Shown: one piece after another, positions 11,968-23,245 of the stretch
How the letters are laid out: each line of letters begins with the position of its first letter
How positions within the stretch are numbered: the stretch's first letter is position 1
DNA from: Datnioides undecimradiatus
Lineage: Eukaryota; Chordata; Actinopteri; Lobotiformes; Datnioididae
NCBI GenBank assembly: GCA_008933995.1
Contig: WARS01000013.1
Location: forward strand, 16,247,806-16,311,805
DNA length: 64,000 nt
Direction: 5' to 3'
Program-made: the position numbers and the translations under genes
The notes under the pieces: generated by a model
Seen by the model: the letters and a program-made list of their open reading frames with translations, nothing else
Told to the model about the DNA's origin: nothing
Databases searched by the model: none

Positions 11968-12399
11968 ATTTTGGGAATTAGTCTCATCAGCTTTCTTGCA
12001 GAAGATTAGATAAAAAGATTGAAACTACTCTTGTGTCTGTATGGTAAATATGAAGCTGCATCTTCTATCTGAGCTTAGCACAAAGGTCAAAAACAGGGAA
12101 ACAGCATACTTGTACAGAAAGAATTGCTGTGCTTGTAGTTATTGTTTTTAAAGTAATTTTGTTCTGAGATCACCAGTTAATTATTTTATTATCTCCAGTT
12201 TCTGCAGTTTATTTAAACCTCTGTTTTCATACATTAAAGACATAAAATATAACATGTTACCCTAAGAATAATCCATGCCAGCAGTTTCCCTGATTTCATC
12301 CATGATAAGCTAGTCGCTGAATGTACAGAAATGAGAGTGCAATCCAAATTCTTGTCTATTTTTCAGCAAGAAAGCAAATAGTTGTCTTTCCCAAAATGT
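11968..12399. mobile_element. MITE with imperfect terminal inverted repeats in gpr22 3' flank
   Basis: The left end (ATTTTGGGAATTAGTCTCAT, then CAGCTTTCTTGCAG) is mirrored by the right end, whose reverse complement reads CATTTTGGGAAAGACAAC, then TATTTGCTTTCTTGCTG. Internally it holds CTGTATGGTAAATATGAAGC and a degraded AGCTTAGCACAAAGG, matching the copy at 5139-5395. About 430 bases, no ORF. I recognise the family as common in teleosts. Superfamily not assigned. Confidence 0.65.
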
Positions 12400-13208
12400 T
12401 TAACTAGTCTTTTAAACAGTACAAAAAATGAAATCTTTTTTTAAATTTATTTAATGTCGACAGAATTATGGGTTAAAAACATGACTTAGCTAGCTGGGAA
12501 GACACTGTAAAAATGTACATGTGACAGACACCATAACAGGAAAACCTTCAATATAATGCAGTCCAGTCATCCCCTCTCTAAAACACTCACAACAAAAACG
12601 TACAACCGTGTGAAAAAAAGTATTCATTGCAGGTCTTGTGTTCTTTGGATTGCATTACATTAAAGGTGTCCTCTGTGGTTCAACTGAAGGGTTTTTGGCA
12701 TGCTGAAGGTATGCAGTTCTCCTCTGAAGTTGATGTACACACTATATGCACTGACCAAATTTGAATTTATAACACGTGGAATCTGCAGTACGATTTACTC
12801 AGTCTGTATGTGATTATAGACTGATTTTTTACAGGAGTGTTTCAGTTGCAGCCGGATTGTCTCTGTGTCAGCACCCAGACATCTGGTCCCAAAGGGTCAA
12901 CTCAACCAGCAAACACAAGAGAGTGACTGTCACTACACACCAGTGCTGACACATTGGTGGGATTAATAACAGGACCACTGTTTGCTGTTGACCTTGTTCT
13001 ACCTGCTGGTGTGTCTACTGCTCTGATGCCGTAGGCCAGCCACTCACACTGGGGCTCATTTCAGAGGCCATGTGATTTCTCACAAACACACAATTGATGT
13101 GTTCTTGAATGTAAACACAGAGGATATATATATATAGCTATCTTTATGGGTTTTCTTCATGGTGTCGTTTTAATGTGAATGTATCACCATGCAATGTTGA
13201 ATTATATC

Positions 13209-13214
13209 AATAAA
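13209..13214 (+). terminator. poly(A) signal, probably gpr22
   Basis: AATAAA followed within 20-45 bases by a GT-rich stretch (CATCTGTGTGTGCTGATGTC), the usual pairing of hexamer and downstream element. It is the most convincing signal on this strand between gpr22 and the tRNA genes. Confidence 0.5.
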
Positions 13215-13230
13215 TATGAAAAACTGACAT

Positions 13231-14299
13231 CTGTGTGTGCTGATGTCTGTATGAATACATTTAAACTGTCAGCTATGCGTTCATTGGTAAAGAGGTACAA
13301 AGTAAGCAATTCAGCAAAAATAAATAAATAAAATAAAGTAAAATAAATAAAAGTAAAATGAATAGGCCCTGGAGTTCTCAGACTAAGTAGCTCTGGCCTC
13401 GAGTGTAGCCGTGATAACTGCATGAATTCAACCTGCTATGAGGGCGACAGGGTGAGGACAATGCACAGCACTGTCCATACAGCTCACATGATAATTCCCT
13501 CTGCACCTAAAGGGACATAGAGTGATATACTGCTCAGCCAAAGAACACCAAGTCCTCCTGGACATAACCTCACATTGTTGCAGCGATTAAACATGCTGGT
13601 ATTTAACATTCATTGACTTTCTTTATTGTGGTCTGTGCTGAACAGAAGCTGCATTTTGCTTATGATATACTGTTTGTGCACTTTAGCTATAACAAAGCAG
13701 CTGATAATATAGTGAGTAGGTGGTGCAATTTTTCTGTGTTAATTTTAGCATTGTCTTGTCGCTGTTGGCATGGTGAAAATCTAATTTCACTGCTCGCTGA
13801 CGAGAAACCATCCTCTCGCTGTTTCTGTGGGTGCATCCATGTCCAGTGGGCCCATGGGTGCTCAGTAGGCACTGAACACCTACCAGTATCTAGCAATGTT
13901 TGTACCACTTCTCCTCCCAGTGAGCGGCACTGTACGCACTAGTTGAAAAGCTGCCAAGCGTGCGGGTTTAAAAACTGCGTGGGCTTTGTGTTGTGTAGGA
14001 GGGATGTGCTACAGACCTCTGCAGTATGGGAGAAAGAAGGTCATCTATGTGGGATGAAGCCTGCAGGACAAAGAAATCTGCAACGCTTAAACCCAGCGAA
14101 AAGAAGTCACACCACTACTACTAATTTTAGTGTTTTTATGCATTTTAACATAAGAGTTTTTGTAAAAATCAAAAGGCATTTATTCACAAAATAGCTCGTG
14201 ACAATAATTGGCCATTAAAACCCATGAAAGATAACATTTGTGCAACTCTTGGGGGACCTCTGCCGTTATTACAAGACATTGCAGCTAGCATCAACGCAA
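13231..14299. other. non-coding stretch before tRNA-Phe 1
   Basis: No gene recognised. An A-rich (AATA/AAATA)n tract lies at about 13317-13360. A 35-base stretch at 13461-13495 recurs in near-identical form at 15379-15415, at a similar distance from the second tRNA gene (see findings). Confidence 0.55.
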
Positions 14300-14372
14300 G
14301 CCGAAATAGCTCAGTTGGGAGAGCGTTAGACTGAAGATCTAAAGGTCCCTGGTTCGATCCCGGGTTTCGGCA
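14300..14372 (+). tRNA. tRNA-Phe (GAA), copy 1
   Basis: A complete 73-base cloverleaf, without an encoded CCA. Acceptor stem GCCGAAA pairs with TTTCGGC, and A is the discriminator base. The D arm is GCTC/GAGC. The anticodon stem is TTAGA/TCTAA, with loop CTGAAGA giving anticodon GAA (Phe). The T arm is CCTGG/CCGGG with loop TTCGATC. Internal promoters are visible: the A box within TAGCTCAGTTGG and the B box GGTTCGATCC. All stems pair fully, so the gene looks functional. Identical in sequence to the copy at 16292. Confidence 0.98.
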
Positions 14373-14385
14373 GGAAAGGCTTCCG

Positions 14386-14390
14386 TTTTT
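14386..14390 (+). terminator. RNA polymerase III terminator of tRNA-Phe 1
   Basis: TTTTT run 14 bases after the mature tRNA end, the standard Pol III stop. Confidence 0.8.
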
Positions 14391-15786
14391 AACTTTTCCG
14401 GGTTATTAACTTTTAGGGTTTACAAGTCAAACCTTTCGTGTTATGACATCAGCGCTTTCATATTTTGTATTGTCAAGTGCTTAATAATGCAATGACGTTC
14501 TCCACGGTAAAACATAAATGTATCTTGTTCCACCATGTGAAAACGTATTTATATTAAAACACAAACACAGTCGAGACTGAAATGATCATTAAGCGGACTT
14601 CAGAGAAAGAGCTATAAGGACACGTGCAGAGTCACTGTAACTCACAAAACCGTGGAGCCAGCATCCTGTCACAAGAGATAAACACGACGCCACCGACTGG
14701 AGAAGTTCGTGTTAGGTATTTGCTGAAATAAACTAAAAAGTATTTAAGGAAATAATGTACTAAGCGAAAAGCTTGAAGGTTGAAGCTCATTCAAGCAGTC
14801 ACATTACTATGTCAGGGATTTGAAACCAGAAAAAAAACGTACCTAATGTCCAAGTTCTCCAAGACCGGACAATAAATAAACTTAAATCTGAAAATCAAAT
14901 CGTCATATTTTGTTTGTTGACACATCTCAGTGAAAATGTTCTTTTTCAAATAAGTCAATAAAGAGAAGCACGCGGACTGTTTTTAATGTAGAAATATATG
15001 ACCTAGAAAACCCCAAGAACATCCTCCATTTTTATATTTACTGACATGACATTCTCATAAAATCTATGAACTCAATCAAAGATAATCTCTACAGTGTTAT
15101 AGTGGTAAGTCACATTATTGCAATTTAATTAGATACTACATATGTGAAAATATGCAATAAACATCTTCGGATAAATGCCCTCGTTGTGTTGTTGCTGTGA
15201 ATACATCTCTGTGTACAAAACAAATAGGCTGTTTGCATTCTTTGCACGGCTTAATTGTGTAGACTAGTAAGCTCATTTTATGAAAGAAAACATTTTTAAA
15301 GCTGACTGTTAAATGGGTACATGTAGTACTGAAAAGAAGCAGGAAAACCCCCACTGTGAAGCAAACAGCATGATGATAATGTACAGCACTGTACTTTGGA
15401 GGCTCACATGATAATGCATAAGCTGAAGGGAAACCGGGGAGATCCTGCTGCAGATATGACCTCTCCATGCTCTGCTACACGACCAGATATTGTTGGAGAA
15501 AATGCAGACATTATGAAATTGTTGTGATAAACTGTATCCCTGTTGAAATTACCCCAGCACACACTATTAGACCCTTCAGAGCATCATAACTTGCACAGGT
15601 AGCCTACGGCTCATGGTCATAGTCACGGTAGCCCATCTGAATGACGAGGGTTTTTTATGATGTGGTTGTCGTAGGGTTTACTTTATTTTTACCTCCAAGT
15701 AAGTAAAGTTATAATTGTTATTATTAACCATGTGCATGTATCGTAAAACAAATGTAGCTGTTTCTTACTCTTCTGGACTCTTCTGG
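14391..15786. other. spacer between the two tRNA-Phe genes
   Basis: No gene recognised. It holds the second copy of the short duplicated segment (15379-15415). Otherwise ordinary AT-rich sequence. Confidence 0.55.

Positions 15787-15825
<39 letters not shown>
15787..15825. repeat. (GATA)n microsatellite
   Basis: About ten uninterrupted AGAT/GATA units, directly adjoining the LINE-type tail at 15825-15855. Confidence 0.95.
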
Positions 15826-15855
15826 CTTTATTAATCCCAAACTGGGAAATTTCCT
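15825..15855 (-). mobile_element. LINE-type 3' tail (short 5'-truncated copy)
   Basis: In reverse complement it reads AAATTTCCCAGTTTGGGATT followed by AATAAAGT and then the GATA-type repeat. I recognise this as the 3' end of a common teleost non-LTR element (CR1/L2-like), whose copies usually end in tetranucleotide repeats. A second copy in the other orientation is at 55574-55606. Confidence 0.55.
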
Positions 15856-15867
15856 TTTGTTTTTTTT

Positions 15868-15915
15868 TAGATAGATGTATGTAGCTGTATGTAGATAGAT
15901 TTATGTAGCTGTATG
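15868..15915. repeat. two 24-base tandem units
   Basis: TAGATAGATGTATGTAGCTG plus TATG is followed directly by TAGATAGATTTATGTAGCTG plus TATG; 23 of 24 bases match. Confidence 0.85.
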
Positions 15916-16291
15916 TATTACTGTCAGTGTGCCACGTGTATTTCACTAATGAAGCTGGTAGGCTAAAATAGATGAGTGAGTGCATTTGTATTTATAAATC
16001 TGGATTCATGAGTGTTTTGTAAGAAACTTAACTTAACCCTGAACATAGAGTTATAGTATTCAGCATATCACACCACAATTCAAAGGCAATCTATTAAAGG
16101 TTATATTTCTGCTTTGGATTTTAGGAGACAGTTTATTAGGCACTTTATCAAAATGTCTCAAGTATGTGTTTTTTCTTTTGATTTTGTCCTTTAAATCTAT
16201 TAATAATGGCTATAATGAATTATATACAATGGCAGGTCGACCTCTGGTGGGTACACCGAGGAATTGCACAAATAAAACTCCTGTTCCAGAA

Positions 16292-16364
16292 GCCGAAATA
16301 GCTCAGTTGGGAGAGCGTTAGACTGAAGATCTAAAGGTCCCTGGTTCGATCCCGGGTTTCGGCA
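16292..16364 (+). tRNA. tRNA-Phe (GAA), copy 2
   Basis: Same 73-base sequence as the gene at 14300, with all arms paired and anticodon GAA. A TTTT at 16378-16381 can serve as the Pol III terminator. The immediate flanks differ from copy 1, so the identity is confined to the tRNA, as expected from purifying selection or gene conversion. Confidence 0.98.
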
Positions 16365-16872
16365 GACAGTGGGTAACTTTTGAACACACAAATAACATGA
16401 TGTCTGATGTCATGACTTGAGGCTGTGATGTGTGATGCGAGCATGGTAAGAAACATGTATGTAATTACCACTGCTACATCTATAGAGAGACATTAAATAT
16501 GCAGCATATTTTACAATGCAATGACAGTAAAATATTGTATGTTCTTTTTTTGAAAATGTAGCCGACATTAAAGGCAGGGTTCACTCATGTCTTTTGGAGT
16601 GTAAATGGAAGTGTAAACATCAACTGAGTTAAACGTTATTTTGAAACACTTAAGGAACGTAAAACCATAAAAAGTTGGAAATATATATTTAAAAAATGGC
16701 CTAATTTATATTTCACGTTTTAAAAAAAAAAAACATAAAAAACTGAACCAAATATGGAGTATATGATATTTATTATAAAAAACATTTTTGCAAAAAAACC
16801 CCCAAAAAGACTAAGACCCTTATTTTAAGAAGGTGACGATATTAAACACAGCAGTAGTAGTACCTTTAATCG

Positions 16873-16886
16873 CCAGTAGGTGGCAG
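16873..16886 (+). promoter_or_regulatory. CTCF-type core motif
   Basis: CCAGTAGGTGGCAG fits the vertebrate CTCF core CCASYAGRKGGCRS at every position. It lies 509 bases after the second tRNA-Phe gene. Occupancy cannot be judged from sequence. Confidence 0.6.
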
Positions 16887-17100
16887 GACGCGTGCAGAGT
16901 TTCCTCATTACGAAAAGTAGGGACACCACGCGGAACTCGAGTACAAATAATTGCACCTTCACACACTGCACAAGCCAAAATAGTCTTTCACGGGTTTTAA
17001 AAACAATGTTACTGTAGGATCTTACTTAGCTCTGTTTTCTGCATTGACAGCCTGTTCATATAGCTGCTGCTGTTGACAAAAGCCTGTAATCATGAAACAA

Positions 17101-17136
17101 AATTATTATTATTATTATTGTTGTTGTTGTTGTTGT
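17101..17136. repeat. (ATT)n-(GTT)n compound microsatellite
   Basis: About six ATT units pass directly into about six TTG/GTT units, visible in the sequence. Confidence 0.9.
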
Positions 17137-20100
17137 TATTTCAAGCATACTTACATAAAGCAGTGGGTAATCTAAGACGCAACCATGGAGTGGTCTGTAG
17201 AGAGTACCTTTGGACTATACTGTCAAAATGCCTTTTTTCCTTTTCTATTTTGGAGCAGTGGGACTTGGTGTAAAGGGTGACACATAAGACATTTAGACAG
17301 ATATAGAGGTAAAACAGACACATAACTGACATTAATACAAACAATTTTGGTTGCAACAATTAAGTAACAGTTTTGGTTGGAAAAAACAAAAATCAGTCAA
17401 GAAGGAAAAAGATGAAGAAAAATGTGGAGATTATGATTAATGCTAATCTGGAGACATTGACGACACTTAAGGGCCACAGGAGACATCATTTGTTGTCAAT
17501 TTTATTGTAGTAACGCAGTGAATATTAAACTTCTACACTACCTAGACATTGACTTTTTTCATCCACTGTAGTTTTATACAACAATGAGGAGACAAATGTT
17601 GATAGGTATAGTTTGATTCAATAGGTTTCTGTCAAGTCTGGCTGAAACATTTTGGTGCAAATTTAGCAGCAAATCACTGCTCTTGTCATAATTTAAGGCC
17701 ACATCAACACCAGAATGTGCCAGCCGGCCCTCAGCAGGGCTGCAGCAGGTTTATGGGGCCTCCTGTGGTACACTTGGAGGTTCTGGCCATCTCTCAGCTG
17801 TTCTAACCTGTCCGAGTGCCAGCCAGGGCGTGTAGAGGCAAGAGAGCCACAGTCCAAGAGAGCAGGTCCAGGCCACGGGGCACCGAACAGGTCAGAGATT
17901 TGCGTCATTCCTATTGAAACCTGAATGAATAGCCAACCGGCTCTCTGTGGCGGTGTGCTAATCAGCAGTGCATTGATAATGAATGGACAGAAAGTGGTTC
18001 AGAGAACCAACAACCCAGGAGTTTGGCAGAAGGGGATAGAAAAGGTGCAAAATGTTCTGATCTGCTGCAGGGTTTTAAAAAACTGTGCATGTGTGTGTGT
18101 ACAATGTCTACAGACTCACATCAACTTAAAAAGCAATGACAGTATGAGCAAAAACAGTAAAGGAGAAACTAAGGAATTTAAATAGGACTAACTGGGCCAC
18201 ATCATTCAGGCAGGTTGAAAGCTGCAGTCATAACAGAACTTCCTACAAAATGAGACCCATAGTTCACCTTGTTCCTGTGTTTGCTTGCTTTTTGAAGTGA
18301 GTGTTTTAAAAGTATTTATAATAGGAAAACCTAAGATAACATTGGATTGATTTCCAGAAGGGAAATTAGGTATTACATTAATATAAGAAACAGCAAAGAG
18401 TGTTTGGACACAGATAAACTGAAACAACTATACACAGGAACTGCCACTATTGCTGCTACAGTAACGTGATTGCACGTCTTTTTTAACACTGTGGGTACAT
18501 GCAGAGTTCCACAGAAAACATTGCCCCATTCTTTTTCTGTTTTAATTTGAATGTAAAAGGTGTAGAGAACATAATCTTCACCCAGCTGAGCCACAAGTCT
18601 GTGGCAAAAATATTAATCTGTGTCATTCACCCCCTTTTTTTTCCATGTCCAAATGTTTTCTTGGAAATCCTGAGTTTCAGGCTATAATGAAATGTACAAT
18701 TATGTGGCACTACTAAAAGGGAAGGAGTCTTGAATTGTGGTGGGAGCATAATTTATTAGGCTGAATATTTAGATATTTGATCTTATCCCTTCAAAGACCT
18801 TCTACAAAAATGAAACAATTTTTTTTTTCAGAAAATACTGTTTTTCAATGCAGTAACATCGCATGAAGGGCTAATTTTCAAACAGAATATAATTGTGTTT
18901 GAGATGGATGAAAAGAGTTTATAGTATAGGGTACTCTAACTCATGCCTGGTGGACATGGATTACAAACTAATTGTGAACGGACTAATTGTAATGGACATT
19001 TTGCTTTTTCATTTGTTGCTATGTAATCTGTTGCCATGTAATATCCTGTGCTGTTAGTTATGCAAGATCTCCCTCTCTCTTTCTGTCCCCCTTTTGATTG
19101 TGCCTTGCACTGTGTGTTTCCACTGCTGCGGTTTGGTTTCCTGGTGGCTTTGTTCCCACTGCTGCTGGAGAGCTACAAAGAATGCCTGAAGATGCCAGTC
19201 AAGCTCTGAACCAATTCAGTTAGGTGCTTGAATGAAATCCACAGGTGGAGAACCGTCCAGACAGCCGGACGGATGGACGGTTGCGAGGAGAGGATGTTTT
19301 TGCTCCAATTAATCAAAACTCCATTCAGTCGAGCTCCACTTCCAAGCAGCTCCCACAGACGTCCCAGTCAATTTGGCACTGGCTGAAGGCTTGCATAACT
19401 GGAGCAGCAGTGACTTCTTCCCAGCAAACTTTCCCCCTGTTTCTGTCCTACTTGCATAACAGGTTGAGCCCTAAGTAGTGGAGTGGTTGATGTCATACTG
19501 CCAGGCTATATGGGGGCTTGTCTCTTCCAGCATAAATATCATACTTAGTAGCAGCTGGACTAAAAATAGAACTTTTTACCATATTACACCAGTTGTAGCT
19601 TCACTTCACTGACCTCCATGTCAGCTCAGACCTACTGTGCTTCTGATGACCAATAAAGTTGTAAATAGTTTCATCCAGCCATATCTGTCTCATCTCATTA
19701 TACAGAATGCCGTGCTCCGGCCAGTCCACATAAGTTACAAGACGGTCAAATTCTGTAGACTATTAACTTTCAACTAGTGCACATTCTCAGGCCTTGTCCC
19801 TGTTAACATTGTCTTTGAATCACACAAACAGGAATGAACCATGTCTATTGTGCATTACAAAAATAATCAAATCTCTTTAACTCTAACTTTTGTTTGTATT
19901 GTTTACCACAAGCTGTCAAGCTGCATGCATCTCTCTCTTTTCTTCTCTTTTGTTTACCCCCTTCTTTCTCTCTAGCTTTCTCCTCCTATCTGCTGGGCCA
20001 TGAGTTGTACAGAAACCTCTCCCTCATTCAGATATTTGGATCTTGATCATCCTCCCCAGCAGATTCAGCTTCCTCTACTCTCTCTCTCTCCTCAGTTTGC

Positions 20101-23100
20101 ATGTTATCATCACCCTCTCGCCCTCTATGCATTTACCTGTGTGACTGCTGTGCCATGTTTGTGTATTTCTGTGGCCTGCCCTATCTCCAGGTTTGTACTG
20201 TTGAGAGGAGGTCATGTGGCTGGTGACACCTGAAGCTGGTCAATGTCCTCTTGGATCTATGCTCTTAATTTATGTTTTACAGTCTATATATATATCAATA
20301 CTATTGTCATTTTTGCTTATCTATTTAGTACATGCTACACCTAGATGTATTTCTGTCCTGGGAGTAGGATCCCTAATCTAATGCTCCTGAAACGTCCTTC
20401 TTTTTTATTCGTCCTGATCCAAATCAACAGTCAGACGATGTCCAGATTGTAAAGCCTCTTAGGGCAAACTGAAATTTGTGCTTCTGGGTACAAATAAAAC
20501 ATGAACTGAATAAAGAACTGAATAATCTGGTGAGATAGTTTCAGTTGCACAGTGTTGGATGACATTTAGTCAGCTGTGTTTTTCACACTGCCATTTTCTC
20601 TAATAGTTCCATCACAGCCATAACTTCCTGGTAATTAAAGAAATATTAACTATTTATCTTTTACTTAGGGTTAGCAGAGCAGGCTGTCAGCACAAAATTT
20701 ACACATCATGACTTATTTTGACTTTGCATGCTCATAAAGTTAGATATCATATTGAAGGTGTTACCTTTTTAATCATGTAGCTGACACAGATGAGCATTAG
20801 CAGTCATTTAATTTCATAAAATTCTGGTACTATACACATTCTCACAAAGGTCACCAGGAATGAATGCCTCAAGCCACTATAATTATCATCAAGTTGCCAA
20901 ACATGTTGATGAATGAGCTCAGTTGTTGACCCAAGAATGCTAGAGTACATGTCTCACATAACTTTAAAGATTAGTTTCTGTCATCAGAATAAGAATGAGA
21001 CGGATGTTTGTTTCTAAGCAAGTTTTCTCTTTCGAAGAGTTTGCCGTGGTGTGAACTGTGTAACAGTCATAATGTACAGAGTTAGATAATAGTTAGGATA
21101 GTAATTAATATTTATTTGTTCTTGCATAAGTCAAACTGGGGAGAGCTGGCTTAAAGAGAGGAAGCATGCCAACATTTTTCTAAGACGGCCTTGTTATGGA
21201 GCTCTTGTGACATAACCCACCATGATGCATATGGTCCAAATGTGACAAGGGAAGGTTGTCTGAGGGGACAGAGTATGACCCTGCTTTTGTCCTTTGGACA
21301 AATAGAAGGCATTGTCTACTCAGACTGACTGAGTAGAAAGTAACGAACCCACTCACTGCTCCTTGAACAGGCTCCAAGGACAGTGGAGAGGCTTGTTTTT
21401 CTGCGTAATCTGTGTACATGCTGCTGTTCAGATCAGTGTTGCTCTTCTTCTGCACTGTGTTGGCCTTTTGCAAATGCCTGGGCGATGATCTACGTCATCA
21501 AATCAAAGCTGCATTTGAGAAACGTTTACAATCATTGTCCACTTCACCCACTAATGTTGGCCAAGTGGTCGCTGAAGTTTGCTTGTGTAATAAAAAAGAA
21601 GTAGAATAGGAATTCCAGAATCATAAACTTGTGTTTGACTTTCTGATGTGTGAATATCATCACGATATTAAACGATATTAAGTTCCAGGAGAAGAAACAG
21701 AAATAGTGTGGCCACAAGAATAAGTATTCTTGTAGTAAACACATCTTCAAGATTTAGTAGTTTAGTCTTCACTTCCTTTTTTGTCTTCTTGCACCACTGA
21801 ATGTAGATCTGCAGGATCACACACAGGGTCATGTCACACGATGTGAGCAGTTTACTAACCCCCTGCTCTGCGTGTTCCAAGCCAAATCAAGGCCACTGAC
21901 ATCATCTTCTGGAGACTGACACTACCAGGTGCACCGGTACTGTTTCCAGCTATATCTGTCCAAACAGTCCGAAAACTCACACACAACCACATTCACCCTC
22001 ACATCACGCTCTTATGTTTCTCTGTTTCATATCATTTTCCCCTTGCCTCACAGAGGTCACGAGGGTTAATGCCTGAGGTAATGCTAGTTACCTAATGTAC
22101 CACGCCAACACACGTCAGAAGCGGAGTCTCACTCTTCAATGACAGTATTGTTGCATTTTGCCAGGCTGGTTCTTTCCTTCTCTGGTGTGAACGTGTGCAT
22201 CATTGTCAATGTGTTTTGAGCATGAGTGTGTTTTTTCTCACCTGGGTAGTGCATCGTGGTTTTCCCACCATCCGTCAAAGGCCTAATAAATGAGGAAATT
22301 AAAAATAGAAACTGAGTACATTGAGGACAGAAACAGAGATTGGGTTGGGTCCAGAAAGCAAATGATTTGAGACAGTGATGGTCTCTCCTACTCCTCTCTA
22401 TCTCTCTGTTGGACTATCCCACCAACACACACACAGGCACACAAAAACTGCAAAATCTCCTGGCAGGTTTGAGTTTCCCCTTGTCTATTGATATCTCTCT
22501 GGAGCCTGGCAGCTTGTCTCTCCCAATCTCTCTTTGCAGAGCCAAGTTCATGGCCTGTTATGTCAACCATTGCACTAGTTCAAAGTCCTCTGACTAGACG
22601 AAACGAAATGATTTTTAAAAAACTATTTCTGCATGCCTTCTTTGTACAAATGTATTCATGTTGTGGTGGGCAGATTACACAAACACTTTGAAGTAACAGT
22701 ACCACAGTGAAGGTGCCTGCACCTATAGGCTACAATTTAACTTAAAAGAGCCTGTAAATGTTCATCTGTAAAAATAATAAGGATAATAAAGACAATTTTT
22801 AAAATTCACCCGGTGGAGCCAGGGTATTTTGTCATAAGGTTGGGGTGTTTTACATGAAGAACTATATCATGTCTCTAGAGTTTGTCTCCTATTTTTTAAG
22901 TTTAATTTGAAAGTGCATAGGCCTACATTAACTCAGAAATCCTGTGGAGAGAATATTAAGGAATAAAACAAATTGAGTAGTAACCAGTAAAATGTCAGGG
23001 CAACTAAAATGCAGAAAGTACTGAAATGAATGTAGCAGTTAATTTCCACCTCAGTGGTCTCGTAGATTTCTGCTTTTGCTACTCGTATTTGAATTGGTGG
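17137..23100. other. gene-free stretch
   Basis: No exon or RNA gene recognised on either strand; the open frames are short and show no family features. A GC-rich block at about 17700-17990 stands out and ends in a TAAT/ATTG-rich part (GTGCTAATCAGCAGTGCATT); it is a candidate conserved non-coding element. The rest looks like ordinary intergenic sequence. Confidence 0.5.
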
Positions 23101-23120
23101 TCGCCTTGAAACCGACTTTT

Positions 23121-23245
23121 GTTGCCATGGTATCCAAACGGTTACTTCCGGACTAGTAGGCCAATGAGAGTCATTTGCCGAAACCGGAAAATGCACACTT
23201 GAAAACGAAGGGGAGGGGGCTTCGTAAAGCAAGTGCGGATGGAAA
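23121..23245 (+). promoter_or_regulatory. orphan TATA-less promoter with RFX, ETS and CCAAT motifs
   Basis: In order: GTTGCCATGGTATC at 23121-23134, matching 12 of 14 positions of the RFX X-box palindrome; ACTTCCGG (ETS) at 23144-23151; CCAAT at 23161-23165; a second ETS core CCGGAA at 23184-23189; then GGATGGAAAG|GTAATTTT, a usable splice donor at about 23247. This grouping over 130 bases is typical of a housekeeping or ciliary-gene promoter reading rightward. No coding exon follows clearly. It could be a distal promoter of ip6k2 (15 kb downstream) or belong to an unrecognised or non-coding transcript. A perfect 14-base palindrome, GTAACCAAGGTTAC, lies at 23403-23416. Confidence 0.5.

Larger units (their letters stand above)
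11125..13230 (+). other. probable gpr22 3' UTR and flank
   Basis: No gene starts in this stretch. It is AT-rich, contains a MITE copy (11968-12399), and ends at an AATAAA followed by GT-rich sequence, so it is best read as a long 3' UTR of gpr22. That is inference from the absence of a closer strong poly(A) signal; a shorter 3' end is possible. Confidence 0.45.
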
